Counted from the first letter of the stretch, positions 1 to 6,311 are shown. The stretch is DNA of 10,307 bases from Verrucomicrobiaceae bacterium UBA2429 (GCA_002343505.1 DDQZ01000004.1:1-10307), one strand, 5' to 3'. The notes: generated by a model not told the origin, from the sequence alone. A program made the numbers and translations.

Positions 1-28
1 AGGGCGCGTGGATGACGCTTACAATTCA

Positions 29-190
29 TTGAGTGGGACGAGCTTTCCGGAACTGCCATCGCACACTCAAAAAAGACCGGAGAACAAGCCGGCACATCCA
101 ACGGCGGGTAGCGTCTTTCTTTGAATTCTGGCTTCCATTCCCGCCGTGGATGGCCTATTCGTTAGGCCAAGAATGGAACTGTGAACCAGA
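29..190. repeat. Nested inverted repeats in a gene-poor segment
   Basis: No convincing gene is visible in positions 1-277. The segment holds several inverted repeats. TTCCATTC (133-140) pairs with GAATGGAA (171-178). Outside that, TCTGG (127-131) can pair with CCAGA (186-190). Inside it, TGGCCT (151-156) pairs with AGGCCA (164-169) around a 7-nt loop. A separate pair is TTGAGTG (29-35) with CACTCAA (64-70). On the minus strand a weak 4-bp CCGG hairpin near 76-93 is followed by a run of six T (complement of A69-74); it could be a poor terminator for the kinase-like gene, but I do not rely on it. The nested arms suggest a folded RNA or the remnant of a small mobile repeat. The pairings are seen directly; the function is unknown. 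Confidence 0.4.
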
Positions 191-195
191 CCGTA

Positions 196-235
196 AGCCG
201 CCTTTGCCGTCGGGTTTGGCGGGGGGCTCGGTCTC
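196..235 (-). pseudogene. 40-bp fragment of a Gfo/Idh/MocA oxidoreductase 3' end
   Basis: Positions 196-235 match 1450-1489, inside the oxidoreductase gene, at 38 of 40 bases in the same orientation. Read on the minus strand in the matching frame, the fragment gives ETEPPAKPDGKGG, against ETEPPAKPDGEGG near the C-terminus (residues 434-446) of the intact protein. One difference is synonymous (AAG/AAA) and the other changes E to K. Similarity stops abruptly on both sides: a high-GC repeat begins at 238, and unrelated sequence lies below 196. The simplest reading is the residue of a second, lost oxidoreductase copy or a short duplicated piece. It is too short to be functional by itself. Confidence 0.5.
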
Positions 236-237
236 CT

Positions 238-281
238 GGCCTTCTTGCGCCCGCAGACCACCGCCTTGCAGCGGCGGCTAC
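238..281 (+). repeat. Partial copy (44 bp) of the high-GC repeat
   Basis: This segment matches the second half of the two tandem repeat units at 1149-1323, in the same orientation. The shared core is CAGACCACCGCCTTGCAGCG followed by GCGGCTAC. The CTA near its end (278-280) is the complement of the TAG stop codon of the kinase-like minus-strand ORF, so that ORF terminates inside the repeat. The inner GCCGCCGCT/AGCGGCGGC-type self-complementarity suggests a hairpin-forming interspersed element of the REP/MITE kind, but no transposase is nearby. Confidence 0.6.
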
Positions 282-1264
282 TGGCGGCGGTCAAAGGCTT
301 CGCGCCGCTGGGCATCCTGCGCCACAAGGTGGTCCAGGCTGACACCGTTCTGGCGGGCGGTCTGCTCGATCAGGCTGCGGGGGAAGGGGTGGGAAATGAC
401 ATCTATCGGCACGATGATGTCGTCGGAAATGCGGCTGTAGTTCTCCGGATTGGAGTCGCCGACGAGGATGCTGCCGGCGGGCCGCCACCAGAAGGGCTTG
501 TGGGAGAACTGCCCCATCATCATCTCATCGGGCAGGCGGATGAAGCCTGACTGCCAGAGAAAGGCGTCCACGTCCGCCTGGGAAGGGCGGCCTTGGTCCG
601 CCTCCGGCTGGGCGGTGATGATGGAGGGGATGCTCCCGGCGCGGATGCCCTGGAGGGTGATGGCATCTCCAAACACTGCGTTCTGCGTGCCCAGGCGCAT
701 AAGGTATTCAGAGGGCAGGGCGGGGCGCAGGCGGAGCTTGTTGGCGCGGTTGTCGTTTTCCTGGTCCACGACATAGCCGAACTGGTCGTGGATGGTGAAC
801 TTGGAAACGTGGCTGTCTCCGTCCAGGTGCCAGACCTGATGCTCGCCCCCCTGGCCGATGGGTTCTCCGGGCGCGGTGTCCTGCCGTGCGAACCTCCTCA
901 GGAGGGCTAGCTGGTCATCGAGAAGCCCCTCGCGTTTCTGGCGGCGATGCCAGCCGAAAGTTTCTCCCGAAGCTGAGCGGATGAGTTCTTCGGCGCATTC
1001 AAGCGCGCGGCGAGCAGCTTCTTCGGGTCGGTCACGAAGCGGCGGGCTGGCGGGCTGGAGGATGGCGTCATAGGCTTGGGCGGGTGTCACCTTGGGCGGG
1101 AGGGTAAAGGCTGGCTTCTGGCTGTCAACGCCCGTCGCAGCGGCGTGTGCTGTGGCTGCGGGCGCGAGCCCGTGGCATCCGGTGTTTCGCGGCCTTCGTG
1201 CGCTCCCAGACCACCGCCTTGCGGCGGCGGCTACGCTGTAGCTGCGGGCGCAAGCCCGTGGCAT
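278..1264 (-). CDS. Polyvalent-protein-type kinase-fold protein (start uncertain, possibly a gene remnant)
   Basis: The 328-residue ORF shows the signature of the Ser/Thr/Tyr kinase-like domain known from phage and conjugative-element polyvalent proteins. A glycine-rich turn, GQGGEHQVW, lies at 137-145, with a candidate beta-3 lysine K155 in VSKFT. Next come PSEYLMRLGTQNAVFGD (184-200) and the hinge-like IPSIITAQP (212-220). The catalytic-loop equivalent is D270-x4-N275 and the metal aspartate is D288 in VPIDV. The D-to-N (5) and N-to-D (13) spacing equals that of classical kinases. The order and wording resemble stand-alone verrucomicrobial homologues as I remember them. The start is doubtful: residues 1 to about 39 are encoded by the tandem repeats, so the real N-terminus may begin nearer VDSQKPAF (46-53) or at an in-frame GTG at 1088-1090, neither with a ribosome binding site. 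The stop also lies in a repeat copy. It may be a truncated or captured piece of a longer polyvalent gene. Substrate and activity are unknown. Confidence 0.65.
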   Translation of the reverse strand: MPRACARSYSVAAAARRWSGSARRPRNTGCHGLAPAATAHAAATGVDSQKPAFTLPPKVTPAQAYDAILQPASPPLRDRPEEAARRALECAEELIRSASGETFGWHRRQKREGLLDDQLALLRRFARQDTAPGEPIGQGGEHQVWHLDGDSHVSKFTIHDQFGYVVDQENDNRANKLRLRPALPSEYLMRLGTQNAVFGDAITLQGIRAGSIPSIITAQPEADQGRPSQADVDAFLWQSGFIRLPDEMMMGQFSHKPFWWRPAGSILVGDSNPENYSRISDDIIVPIDVISHPFPRSLIEQTARQNGVSLDHLVAQDAQRREAFDRRQ

Positions 1265-1323
1265 CCGAATGTCTCGCGGCCTTCGTCGCTATCCCCAGAC
1301 CACCGCTTTGCAGCGGCGGCTAC
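1149..1323 (+). repeat. Two tandem high-GC repeat units (86 and 89 bp)
   Basis: Unit 1 (1149-1234) and unit 2 (1235-1323) are adjacent direct repeats. Both begin GCTGT(G/A)GCTGCGGGCGC, run through GAGCCCGTGGCATCC or its AAGCCC variant, then CGGCCTTCGT, and finish CCAGACCACCGC followed by GCGGCGGCTAC. They differ by scattered substitutions and a few short indels, so they are not a recent exact duplication. A third, half-length copy lies at 238-281. The units sit between the oxidoreductase terminator and the kinase-like ORF and run into the 5' part of that ORF. The spacing and lack of identical 20-40-bp direct repeats exclude a CRISPR array. The likely class is an interspersed, lineage-specific palindromic repeat. 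Confidence 0.75.
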
Positions 1324-1342
1324 TTCGCGGCGTCCCGCCAAC

Positions 1343-1379
1343 AAAAAAACCGCCGGACATGACGGGCATGTCCGGCGGT
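1343..1379 (-). terminator. Intrinsic terminator of the epimerase-oxidoreductase operon
   Basis: A perfect 13-bp stem (1349-1361 with 1367-1379) closes a 5-nt loop (ACGGG). On the minus strand the stem is followed by seven T residues (complement of A1343-1349). It begins 20 nt beyond the stop codon of the oxidoreductase gene, which fits a Rho-independent terminator. It also insulates the kinase-like ORF further along the same strand, implying that ORF needs its own promoter. Confidence 0.9.
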
Positions 1380-1399
1380 GTGGATTGCTGAATGAAGGC

Positions 1400-2788
1400 T
1401 CAGATGACTTCGGCGCCGGGGACCTGGACGCCGGGGATGGCGACGGGGTAGCCGCCTTCGCCGTCGGGCTTGGCGGGGGGCTCGGTCTCGGCGGTGACGA
1501 TGGCGGGCATGTGCTGGACTTTGGAGTTCAGGGCGTCGTCCCACTTGATCTCCTTGCCGGAGTAGGTGGCCATGCGGCCCATGACGGCGCTGAGGGTGGA
1601 CTCGGCTCCGTAGTAGGCGTCGTTTTTCGGGGTGTTGCCGCGGATGGCGGCCTGGAGGATGTCGTGCTCGGTCTGGTAGGGGTCGGGGTCGCCCGTGACG
1701 ACGCGTTTGCCTTTGCCTTTGGCATCGGCGGCGGCGCGGGCGGGCCGGTACCGCCAGATGGTGTTGCCTTTGTGATCGAGGGCGTAAGTTTTTTGAGCGC
1801 CGTTGTCGAGGTAGAGCTTGCCTTTGGTGCCGGTGAACTCCTCGCGGACGGCATTGTAAACGCCGGCCTGGTGGCGGCACTGGCTGTTGACGCGGACGCC
1901 GTTGGCGTAGGTGTACTCGACGTAGTGGTGGTCGTAGATCTGGCCGTATTTTTTTTCCACGCGCTGCATGCGTCCGCCCATGCCCTGGGCGCTCTCGGGG
2001 TGGCCGCCGATGAACCAGTTGGCGACGTCTATGTTGTGGATGTGCTGCTCGTTGATGTGGTCGCCGCAGAGCCAGGTGAAGAAGTACCAGTTGTTGATCT
2101 GGTACATGAGCTCGGACTGGCCTTCCTGCTTGTCACGGAACCAGATGCCGCCGCCGTTCCAATAGACCTGGCCGGAGACGATGTCGCCGATGATGCCCTG
2201 CTCTTTGACCTGCTTGAGGGCCTCAAGGTAGCAGTTTTGGTAACGGCGCTGGAGGCCGACGACGACTTTGAGGTTTTTTTCGTCGGCGACTTTGGCCATT
2301 TCGAGGACTTTGCGGACGCCGGGGCTGTCCACGGCGACGGGTTTTTCCATGAAGACGTGCTTGCCGGCGTTGATGGCGGCTTCGAAGTGGTAGGGGCGGA
2401 AGCCGGGAGGGGTGGTGAGGATGACGAGGTCGCAGGAGTCTATGACGCCCTGGTAGCCGTCGAGCCCGGTGAAGATGCGGGAGTCGTCCACCTGGACTTT
2501 GTCGGCGTGCTTGGTGCGGAGGTTGGAGAGGGCGCCGTCGGCTTTCTCTTTGAAGGCGTCGCAGATGGCATGGAGGACGACGCCTTCCTGCTTGGTGCTG
2601 AGGGCTTGGTTCGCTGCGCCGGAGCCGCGGCCGCCGGAGCCGATGAGGCCGACTTTGATGCGGTCGCTGCCGGCGACGTTGGCGGACTGGGCGACGGTGA
2701 GGCCGGTGGCGGCGACGGAGGTGACGGTGGCTGCGGCGGCGGTTTTGCCGAGGAATTCGCGGCGGGTGGGTTGGGTTTCGGTGCTCAT
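1400..2788 (-). CDS. Gfo/Idh/MocA family oxidoreductase with Tat signal
   Basis: The 462-residue protein is a predicted NAD(P)-dependent sugar or polyol dehydrogenase of the Gfo/Idh/MocA family, probably exported folded with its cofactor. A twin-arginine signal, RREFLGK (9-15) followed by an Ala-rich hydrophobic stretch, occupies roughly residues 1-38. The Rossmann fold starts at IKVGLIGSGGRGSG (44-57). The family EKP motif is at 148-150 (HVFMEKPVAVD). The conserved WLCGDHINEQHIHNID segment (239-254) carries the histidines expected at the substrate site. The long C-terminal tail ends ETEPPAKPDGEGG... and matches the subclass common in Planctomycetes and Verrucomicrobia. The start is fixed by the Tat motif at the N-terminus; no Shine-Dalgarno sequence precedes it. 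It lies 37 nt downstream of a 3-epimerase-type gene, so the two are likely co-transcribed for sugar conversion. The substrate is unknown. Confidence 0.92.
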   Translation of the reverse strand: MSTETQPTRREFLGKTAAAATVTSVAATGLTVAQSANVAGSDRIKVGLIGSGGRGSGAANQALSTKQEGVVLHAICDAFKEKADGALSNLRTKHADKVQVDDSRIFTGLDGYQGVIDSCDLVILTTPPGFRPYHFEAAINAGKHVFMEKPVAVDSPGVRKVLEMAKVADEKNLKVVVGLQRRYQNCYLEALKQVKEQGIIGDIVSGQVYWNGGGIWFRDKQEGQSELMYQINNWYFFTWLCGDHINEQHIHNIDVANWFIGGHPESAQGMGGRMQRVEKKYGQIYDHHYVEYTYANGVRVNSQCRHQAGVYNAVREEFTGTKGKLYLDNGAQKTYALDHKGNTIWRYRPARAAADAKGKGKRVVTGDPDPYQTEHDILQAAIRGNTPKNDAYYGAESTLSAVMGRMATYSGKEIKWDDALNSKVQHMPAIVTAETEPPAKPDGEGGYPVAIPGVQVPGAEVI

Positions 2789-2825
2789 GGGGATGGTTCG
2801 GTGCGGGTGAATGGGCGGGGGGAAC

Positions 2826-3680
2826 TCAGGCGGCGAGGGCTTTGCGGATGACTTCGATGCCTTCGAGATAGACCTGCTCGGTGGAGGGGAAGAAGTCGCG
2901 CCAGACGCGGGTGGCGGCGGCGAGGTCGGGGAGGGCGCCGCCGAAGGCTTCGATGGTCATCCAGCCGTCGTAGCCGATTTTTTTGAGGTGCTGGATTTGC
3001 CCGGTGATGTTGATGTGGCCGCGCCCGGGTGTGCCGCGGTCGTTTTCGGAGATGTGGACGTGGTTGAGCTTGCCGGTGGCGAAGACGGTCTCGATGGCGG
3101 CGATGGGGTTCTTTTCCTCGATGTTGGCGTGGAAGGTGTCGTACATGGTGCCGAAGTTCGGGTGGCCGACGCGCTTCACATAGGCGGCGGCCTGCTCCAT
3201 GGTGTTGAGGAGGTGGGCTTCGAAGCGGTTGAGGGCCTCGATGGCGCACTTGACGCCGGCGGCCTCGGCCACGGGGGCGATGGCGCGGTGGACTTCGGCG
3301 GCGCCGCTGAGCTCTTCTTCGGAGGGGTATTTGCCGGTGAACTGGCCGAGCACTTGATAATAGGGGCCGCAGAGGGTCTGCACGCCGGCGTTGTGGGCGC
3401 ATTCGAGCACGCGCTTGAGGTGGTCAATGGCGCCCTGGCGGTTGGCGGCGACGGGGCTGATGGCGTTGTGCGCCTCGTCGGGCAAAACGGTGACGGCGGT
3501 GCATTCGAGGCCGTTGTCCTTGAGCACGCGACCGATGCCGGCAAAGTGGGCGGGATTGCTCACGTCGAAGATGGGGATCTCGACGCCGTCGTAGCCTGCG
3601 GCTTTGAGTTTTTCGAGCACGGGGAAGTTTTCATCGGTCACATGACCGGTCCAGAGGAGGAGGTTGAAGCCAATTTTCAT
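2826..3680 (-). CDS. Ketose 3-epimerase / sugar phosphate isomerase-epimerase family TIM barrel
   Basis: The 284-residue protein fits the D-tagatose/D-psicose 3-epimerase branch of the AP-endonuclease-2-like TIM barrels, cytoplasmic and metal-dependent. Residues line up with the known metal and substrate ligands of that family: E148 and E154 (IEALNRFE), D181 and H184 (YDTFH), H209 (HVHI), R215 (ISENDRG) and E244 (MTIEAFG). The last three fall at the same numbers as I recall for the clostridial D-psicose 3-epimerase. Length is typical. I chose the start MKIGFN because it is the first beta strand of the barrel; the frame stays open upstream to 3938, but that extension would overlap the divergent LysM gene and lacks family similarity. 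It is the first gene of a two-gene operon with the Tat-exported oxidoreductase. Hydroxypyruvate isomerase or another isomerase of this fold remains possible; the substrate is not determined. Confidence 0.9.
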   Translation of the reverse strand: MKIGFNLLLWTGHVTDENFPVLEKLKAAGYDGVEIPIFDVSNPAHFAGIGRVLKDNGLECTAVTVLPDEAHNAISPVAANRQGAIDHLKRVLECAHNAGVQTLCGPYYQVLGQFTGKYPSEEELSGAAEVHRAIAPVAEAAGVKCAIEALNRFEAHLLNTMEQAAAYVKRVGHPNFGTMYDTFHANIEEKNPIAAIETVFATGKLNHVHISENDRGTPGRGHINITGQIQHLKKIGYDGWMTIEAFGGALPDLAAATRVWRDFFPSTEQVYLEGIEVIRKALAA

Positions 3681-3870
3681 GAAATAGGAAGCGCAGACTA
3701 GAGATGCCGCGCGGGAATCGCAAGACTTGGTTCCAACGAAATCCTGCGCGCTGTTTTTCATGGCTTGCGCCACGGGCGGAGCATTCAGCCGCCTTGTGTT
3801 GGGGCATTTTGCCTTGATCAAGGCGGGGGTGAATCCATACTTGGCCGGATTTCCCACTTCTCCTCTACCC

Positions 3871-4374
3871 ATGCTGAAAACCGCCCGCCCGTATCTGGTC
3901 CTCCTGCCCCTGGTCATGCTCGCCGCCTGCGAGAACATGCAAAAAGCGCCTTCGAATTACGATCCATACGTCTCGAACTACGGCAACGACGGCGGCTACA
4001 ATCCTTATCCCGGCCAGCCGGGCTACGCCCAAAGCGGGGGCGCCCCTGCGGCACCGAGCTATGACCTGCCGCCCGCGCCGGTAGAAGCCGACCCTTACGC
4101 TTTCAGCACTTCCGGATCCACGACACCGAAGCCGTCGGGCGCCTCCGCCAGCACGCCGAAAAAGCCCGCCACCACGGCGTCGAAGTCCTCCACCTCGTCG
4201 AAATCCAAGGCCGCTCCCAAAAAAGCCGTCACCAGCGGCACTCACACCGTGGTCAAGGGGGACACCCTCTACGGCATCGCCCTCAAGCGTAAAACCACCG
4301 TCGCCAAAATCAAAGCCGCCAACGGTTTGAAATCCGACCTCATCCGCCCCGGCCAGAAGCTGAAAATCCCCTGA
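3871..4374 (+). CDS. LysM-domain lipoprotein
   Basis: The 167-residue protein is a probable envelope lipoprotein that binds peptidoglycan. The N-terminus has a short basic-hydrophobic signal ending in lipobox LAAC, with C20 as the lipidated residue. Residues 21-75 are rich in Tyr, Pro, Gly and Asn (low complexity), and residues 80-120 form a Ser/Thr/Lys/Pro/Ala linker suited to spanning the periplasm. One LysM domain occupies 124-167, from GTHTVVKGDTLYGIA to IRPGQKLKIP at the very C-terminus. The start at 3871 is chosen because it gives a proper lipoprotein signal; the frame is open back to 3727, but the extension would bury that signal. It is divergent from the epimerase operon, with a 190-bp intergenic region that must hold both promoters. 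No catalytic domain is attached, so an anchoring or structural role is likelier than hydrolysis. Confidence 0.9.
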   Translation: MLKTARPYLVLLPLVMLAACENMQKAPSNYDPYVSNYGNDGGYNPYPGQPGYAQSGGAPAAPSYDLPPAPVEADPYAFSTSGSTTPKPSGASASTPKKPATTASKSSTSSKSKAAPKKAVTSGTHTVVKGDTLYGIALKRKTTVAKIKAANGLKSDLIRPGQKLKIP

Positions 4375-4457
4375 TCTGGCGCTGCAAAAAAAGCCGGAAT
4401 TTGGAGGAACAGGAGGCTCGAACAAAGGGTAGATGAGCGCGTCTCATACTCATCGTC

Positions 4458-5132
4458 ATGCAAGCACCACCCTCATCTCCGCCATCAGCCGCAGTCAGCT
4501 CGTCACCCGTCCGCCGCCAGACATCCTGGAGACGGAAGGCGCTCATCGTCCTCGGTGTTCTCGCTCTGGGCTGCGGCATCGCAGCCGCCGCCAGCGCCTG
4601 GTGGGTGAAGCGCAATCTTTACGCTTCACCCATGCGCCCCGTCTCACTCAGTGTGGCGGAGCAGACAGATCTGGACGCCAAACTTAAAGCGCTGGAGTCC
4701 TCCCCCGCACCAGCGGCTCCATCCGCCGAGCAGGAACGCACCCTGGTGATTACAGCGCGCGAAATCAACGCTTATCTGGCAGGCCAGGGACTCGGAGAGA
4801 CCTTCAAAGTGGACCTGGGGCGCGACAGCATCGCCGTCACTACCATCGCCCCCATTCCTGAGGACAGCGGTCTGCCCCTCTTGGCGGGCGCCACCCTGCG
4901 CGTGCGCCTTTCCTTGACCCTGGCGATGGACCCCGGTCAAAAACTGCGTCTTGCCGTCAATGATGTGCGGGTGGGCGGCGTGCCCCTGCCCAATGCCTGG
5001 CTGGGCGACATCAAAGGCGTGAATCTCGTCAGTGAAGGCGTGGAAGGCGACCCGGCTCTGCAGCGCTTTTTCGCCGGGATTCAAAGTGCCGAGGTAGCCC
5101 CTGACGGCATCCGGATCGTCTTGAACGAGTAG
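4458..5132 (+). CDS. Hypothetical single-pass membrane protein
   Basis: The 224-residue protein has no family I recognise with confidence. Residues 1-26 are polar and basic with many Pro and Ser (cytoplasmic side, RRQTSWRRK just before the membrane). One membrane helix spans about 28-49, and the rest should lie outside the inner membrane. The soluble part includes LSVAEQTDLDAKLKALE (64-80), a Pro/Ala linker (82-90), LVITAREINAYLAGQGLG (96-113) and beta-rich sequence with GGVPLPNAWLGDI (173-185). A membrane anchor followed by a 'return to helix, then beta sheet' region loosely recalls YpmS/DUF2140-type proteins, but that is a weak topological likeness only. It follows the LysM gene after 83 nt on the same strand and may be co-transcribed. 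No Shine-Dalgarno sequence precedes the start. Confidence 0.7.
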   Translation: MQAPPSSPPSAAVSSSPVRRQTSWRRKALIVLGVLALGCGIAAAASAWWVKRNLYASPMRPVSLSVAEQTDLDAKLKALESSPAPAAPSAEQERTLVITAREINAYLAGQGLGETFKVDLGRDSIAVTTIAPIPEDSGLPLLAGATLRVRLSLTLAMDPGQKLRLAVNDVRVGGVPLPNAWLGDIKGVNLVSEGVEGDPALQRFFAGIQSAEVAPDGIRIVLNE

Positions 5133-5201
5133 CCCTCCCAGGGGGCCAGAACGGATGAGATGCGGATTGTTAATAACCCGGTAATTTATGGAAAATCGCG
5201 C

Positions 5202-5230
5202 TTGGCAATCAATGAGTTGTCATCTAGCGT
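5202..5230 (+). promoter_or_regulatory. Candidate promoter of the first beta-barrel gene
   Basis: TTGGCA (5202-5207) and TAGCGT (5225-5230) are separated by 17 nt, as for a sigma-70-type promoter. The -35 is close to consensus and the -10 is poor. The predicted start, about 7 nt further on, falls at the beginning of the leader shared with the second barrel gene (GATTGGTGG near 5237). TTGGCA also occurs upstream of the second copy. The TGGCA could instead be a -24 element of a sigma-54 promoter, but the -12 position reads GT rather than GC. Weak, sequence-only call. Confidence 0.3.
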
Positions 5231-5236
5231 GATCCG

Positions 5237-5298
5237 ATTGGTGGAAGGTCTCCCGGACCAACCTCCATCAACCACCAACCAAACCAACCGAACCAACC
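5237..5298 (+). promoter_or_regulatory. Conserved 5' leader of barrel gene 1
   Basis: This leader contains GGTCTCCCGGACC (5247-5259), identical in the leader of the second barrel gene and ending at exactly the same distance (39 nt) before the ATG. GGTC and GACC can pair around a 5-nt loop. The remaining stretch to the start codon is nearly free of G and T, made of repeated CCAA/AACC steps, and has no Shine-Dalgarno sequence. An unstructured A/C-rich leader can support ribosome loading without Shine-Dalgarno pairing. Conservation between paralogues suggests a regulatory or stability role, or simply recent duplication. Confidence 0.5.
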
Positions 5299-6234
5299 AT
5301 GAAATTGAAAAGCATGACCTCCGTCATCACGAAGTCGGCGCTCGTCCTGGCCACCTGCGCCAGCTTGAACGCCTTCGCCGGAACATCCGCCCCTGCCAAG
5401 GGGTACGTTGCTCCGCAACCCGAACCCGATGGTGCTCTTTTTGACACCCTCGGCGCTTCTGTGGAAGTGGGCTACGACACCCGCTACTACAACCGCGGTC
5501 TCTACCGTGCTGACAACACCGTCAGCGCCGGCATCAACCTCAGCGTGCCGCTCACCGAGCAGGTTTCGCTGGGTCTTGGCGCCCGCTACATCAGCACTGT
5601 CGAGACAACCGCAGCCACTCCTGGCCCGTTCGGTCAGGGAGATTTCGATTTTTCCGAACTCGCCCTGTCCACCGGATTGAACTATGACGCCGGTTTCGCG
5701 ACCCTTGGCCTCGTGTTCAACCACTACGAGTACTTCGACGGCTTCTCCGGCACCAACGGTGGAATCCAGGCGCCTAATTCCGGTGAATTCAATGTCAGCA
5801 GCGCTCAGGAAGTGGGTCTCACCGCAGCCACAAGCCTCGGTCCTGTGAATGTGTACGCGGGCTGGTATTACGACTTCCGCATCGGCGGTTCCTATGCCGA
5901 AGTCGGAGCCGACCTGCCTATCGAAATCACCTCCTGGCTGAGCATCGTCCCCGGCTTCCGCACGGGCTATGGATTCGACTACTACACACTGCCTCAAAAC
6001 GGCTCTCGTGCTGGTGGCTGGACCCATGTCATTCCGACCATTTCGATGCCGATCAAGCTGACCAAGAGCGCCACTCTGACGCCTTATGTCGCTTACAACA
6101 TCTCCCTCGACAGCCGGCATGACGCTGCCAAAGGAAGCAGCACCGGCCTCGCTGGAGCGTTTCCCACAGGCATCAACGCCAACGACCAGGACACCGAGTT
6201 CTTCGGCGGCGTGCGTCTGAGCGTCAGCTTCTAA
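5299..6234 (+). CDS. Outer-membrane beta-barrel protein, copy 1 (TorF-like porin)
   Basis: The 311-residue product starts with a Sec signal peptide (MKLKSMTSVITKSALVLATC, then ASLNAFA), with probable cleavage after A27. The mature chain alternates polar and hydrophobic/aromatic residues throughout, as in a beta barrel: VEVGYDTRYYNRGLYRADNT, INLSVPLTEQVSLGLGARYI, VYAGWYYDFRIGGSY, ITSWLSIVPGFRTGYGFDYY, ATLTPYVAYNISL. It ends in VRLSVSF with a C-terminal Phe, the usual signal for outer-membrane barrel assembly. The opening 'DTRYYNRGL' strand resembles the S-x-Y-x-x-RG start of TorF-type putative porins, but substrate specificity cannot be inferred. A close paralogue lies 241 nt downstream. Relative to it, this copy has about 19 extra residues in the last extracellular loop (DAAKGSSTGLAGAF region, before the final strand). 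It has its own terminator. Confidence 0.85.
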   Translation: MKLKSMTSVITKSALVLATCASLNAFAGTSAPAKGYVAPQPEPDGALFDTLGASVEVGYDTRYYNRGLYRADNTVSAGINLSVPLTEQVSLGLGARYISTVETTAATPGPFGQGDFDFSELALSTGLNYDAGFATLGLVFNHYEYFDGFSGTNGGIQAPNSGEFNVSSAQEVGLTAATSLGPVNVYAGWYYDFRIGGSYAEVGADLPIEITSWLSIVPGFRTGYGFDYYTLPQNGSRAGGWTHVIPTISMPIKLTKSATLTPYVAYNISLDSRHDAAKGSSTGLAGAFPTGINANDQDTEFFGGVRLSVSF

Positions 6235-6275
6235 TTCACGTCGGAACTCTCGAAAGAGAAATTCCTTCATTCCTG

Positions 6276-6311
6276 ACTCCCGGCCAGTGCTCCTGGCCGG
6301 GAGTTTTTTGT
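6276..6311 (+). terminator. Intrinsic terminator of barrel gene 1
   Basis: A perfect 12-bp stem (6276-6287 with 6293-6304) encloses a 5-nt loop (TGCTC) and runs into a T-rich tract (GTTTTTTGTTT) from 6303. It lies 41 nt beyond the stop codon. This separates the two barrel genes into individually transcribed units. Confidence 0.92.

Noticed and set aside
96..167. Possible integron attC site (ATCCAAC at 96-102 and GTTAGGC at 161-167)
   Set aside because: Both 7-mers fit the loose consensus, but they are not complementary enough to each other, no inner L arms pair, and there is no integrase or cassette array nearby.
33..440. Plus-strand open frame at the left edge
   Set aside because: Its translation is rich in Arg, Trp and Ser, has no recognisable domain, and crosses the inverted repeats, the gene fragment and the repeat copy before overlapping the kinase-like gene.
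1149..1323. CRISPR-like repeat array
   Set aside because: The two units are long, diverged and directly adjacent without unique spacers, and no cas gene is present.
1076..2851. 591-codon plus-strand open frame opposite the oxidoreductase gene
   Set aside because: It lies antisense to a gene with clear family motifs, and its translation is a run of Gly, Val, Asp and Ala typical of the mirror frame in high-GC DNA. The same applies to 2811-3701 opposite the epimerase gene.
3727..3870. N-terminal extension of the LysM lipoprotein
   Set aside because: It would place 48 residues ahead of a proper lipoprotein signal and occupy the divergent promoter region.
3681..3938. N-terminal extension of the epimerase-type protein
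   Set aside because: The barrel starts at MKIGFN; the extension has no family similarity and overlaps the LysM gene on the other strand.
4411..4435. AGGAGG (4411-4416) as a ribosome binding site for an ATG at 4433
   Set aside because: The spacing is too long (16 nt), and the frame from 4433 is an Arg-rich shadow that overlaps the better-supported membrane protein from 4458.
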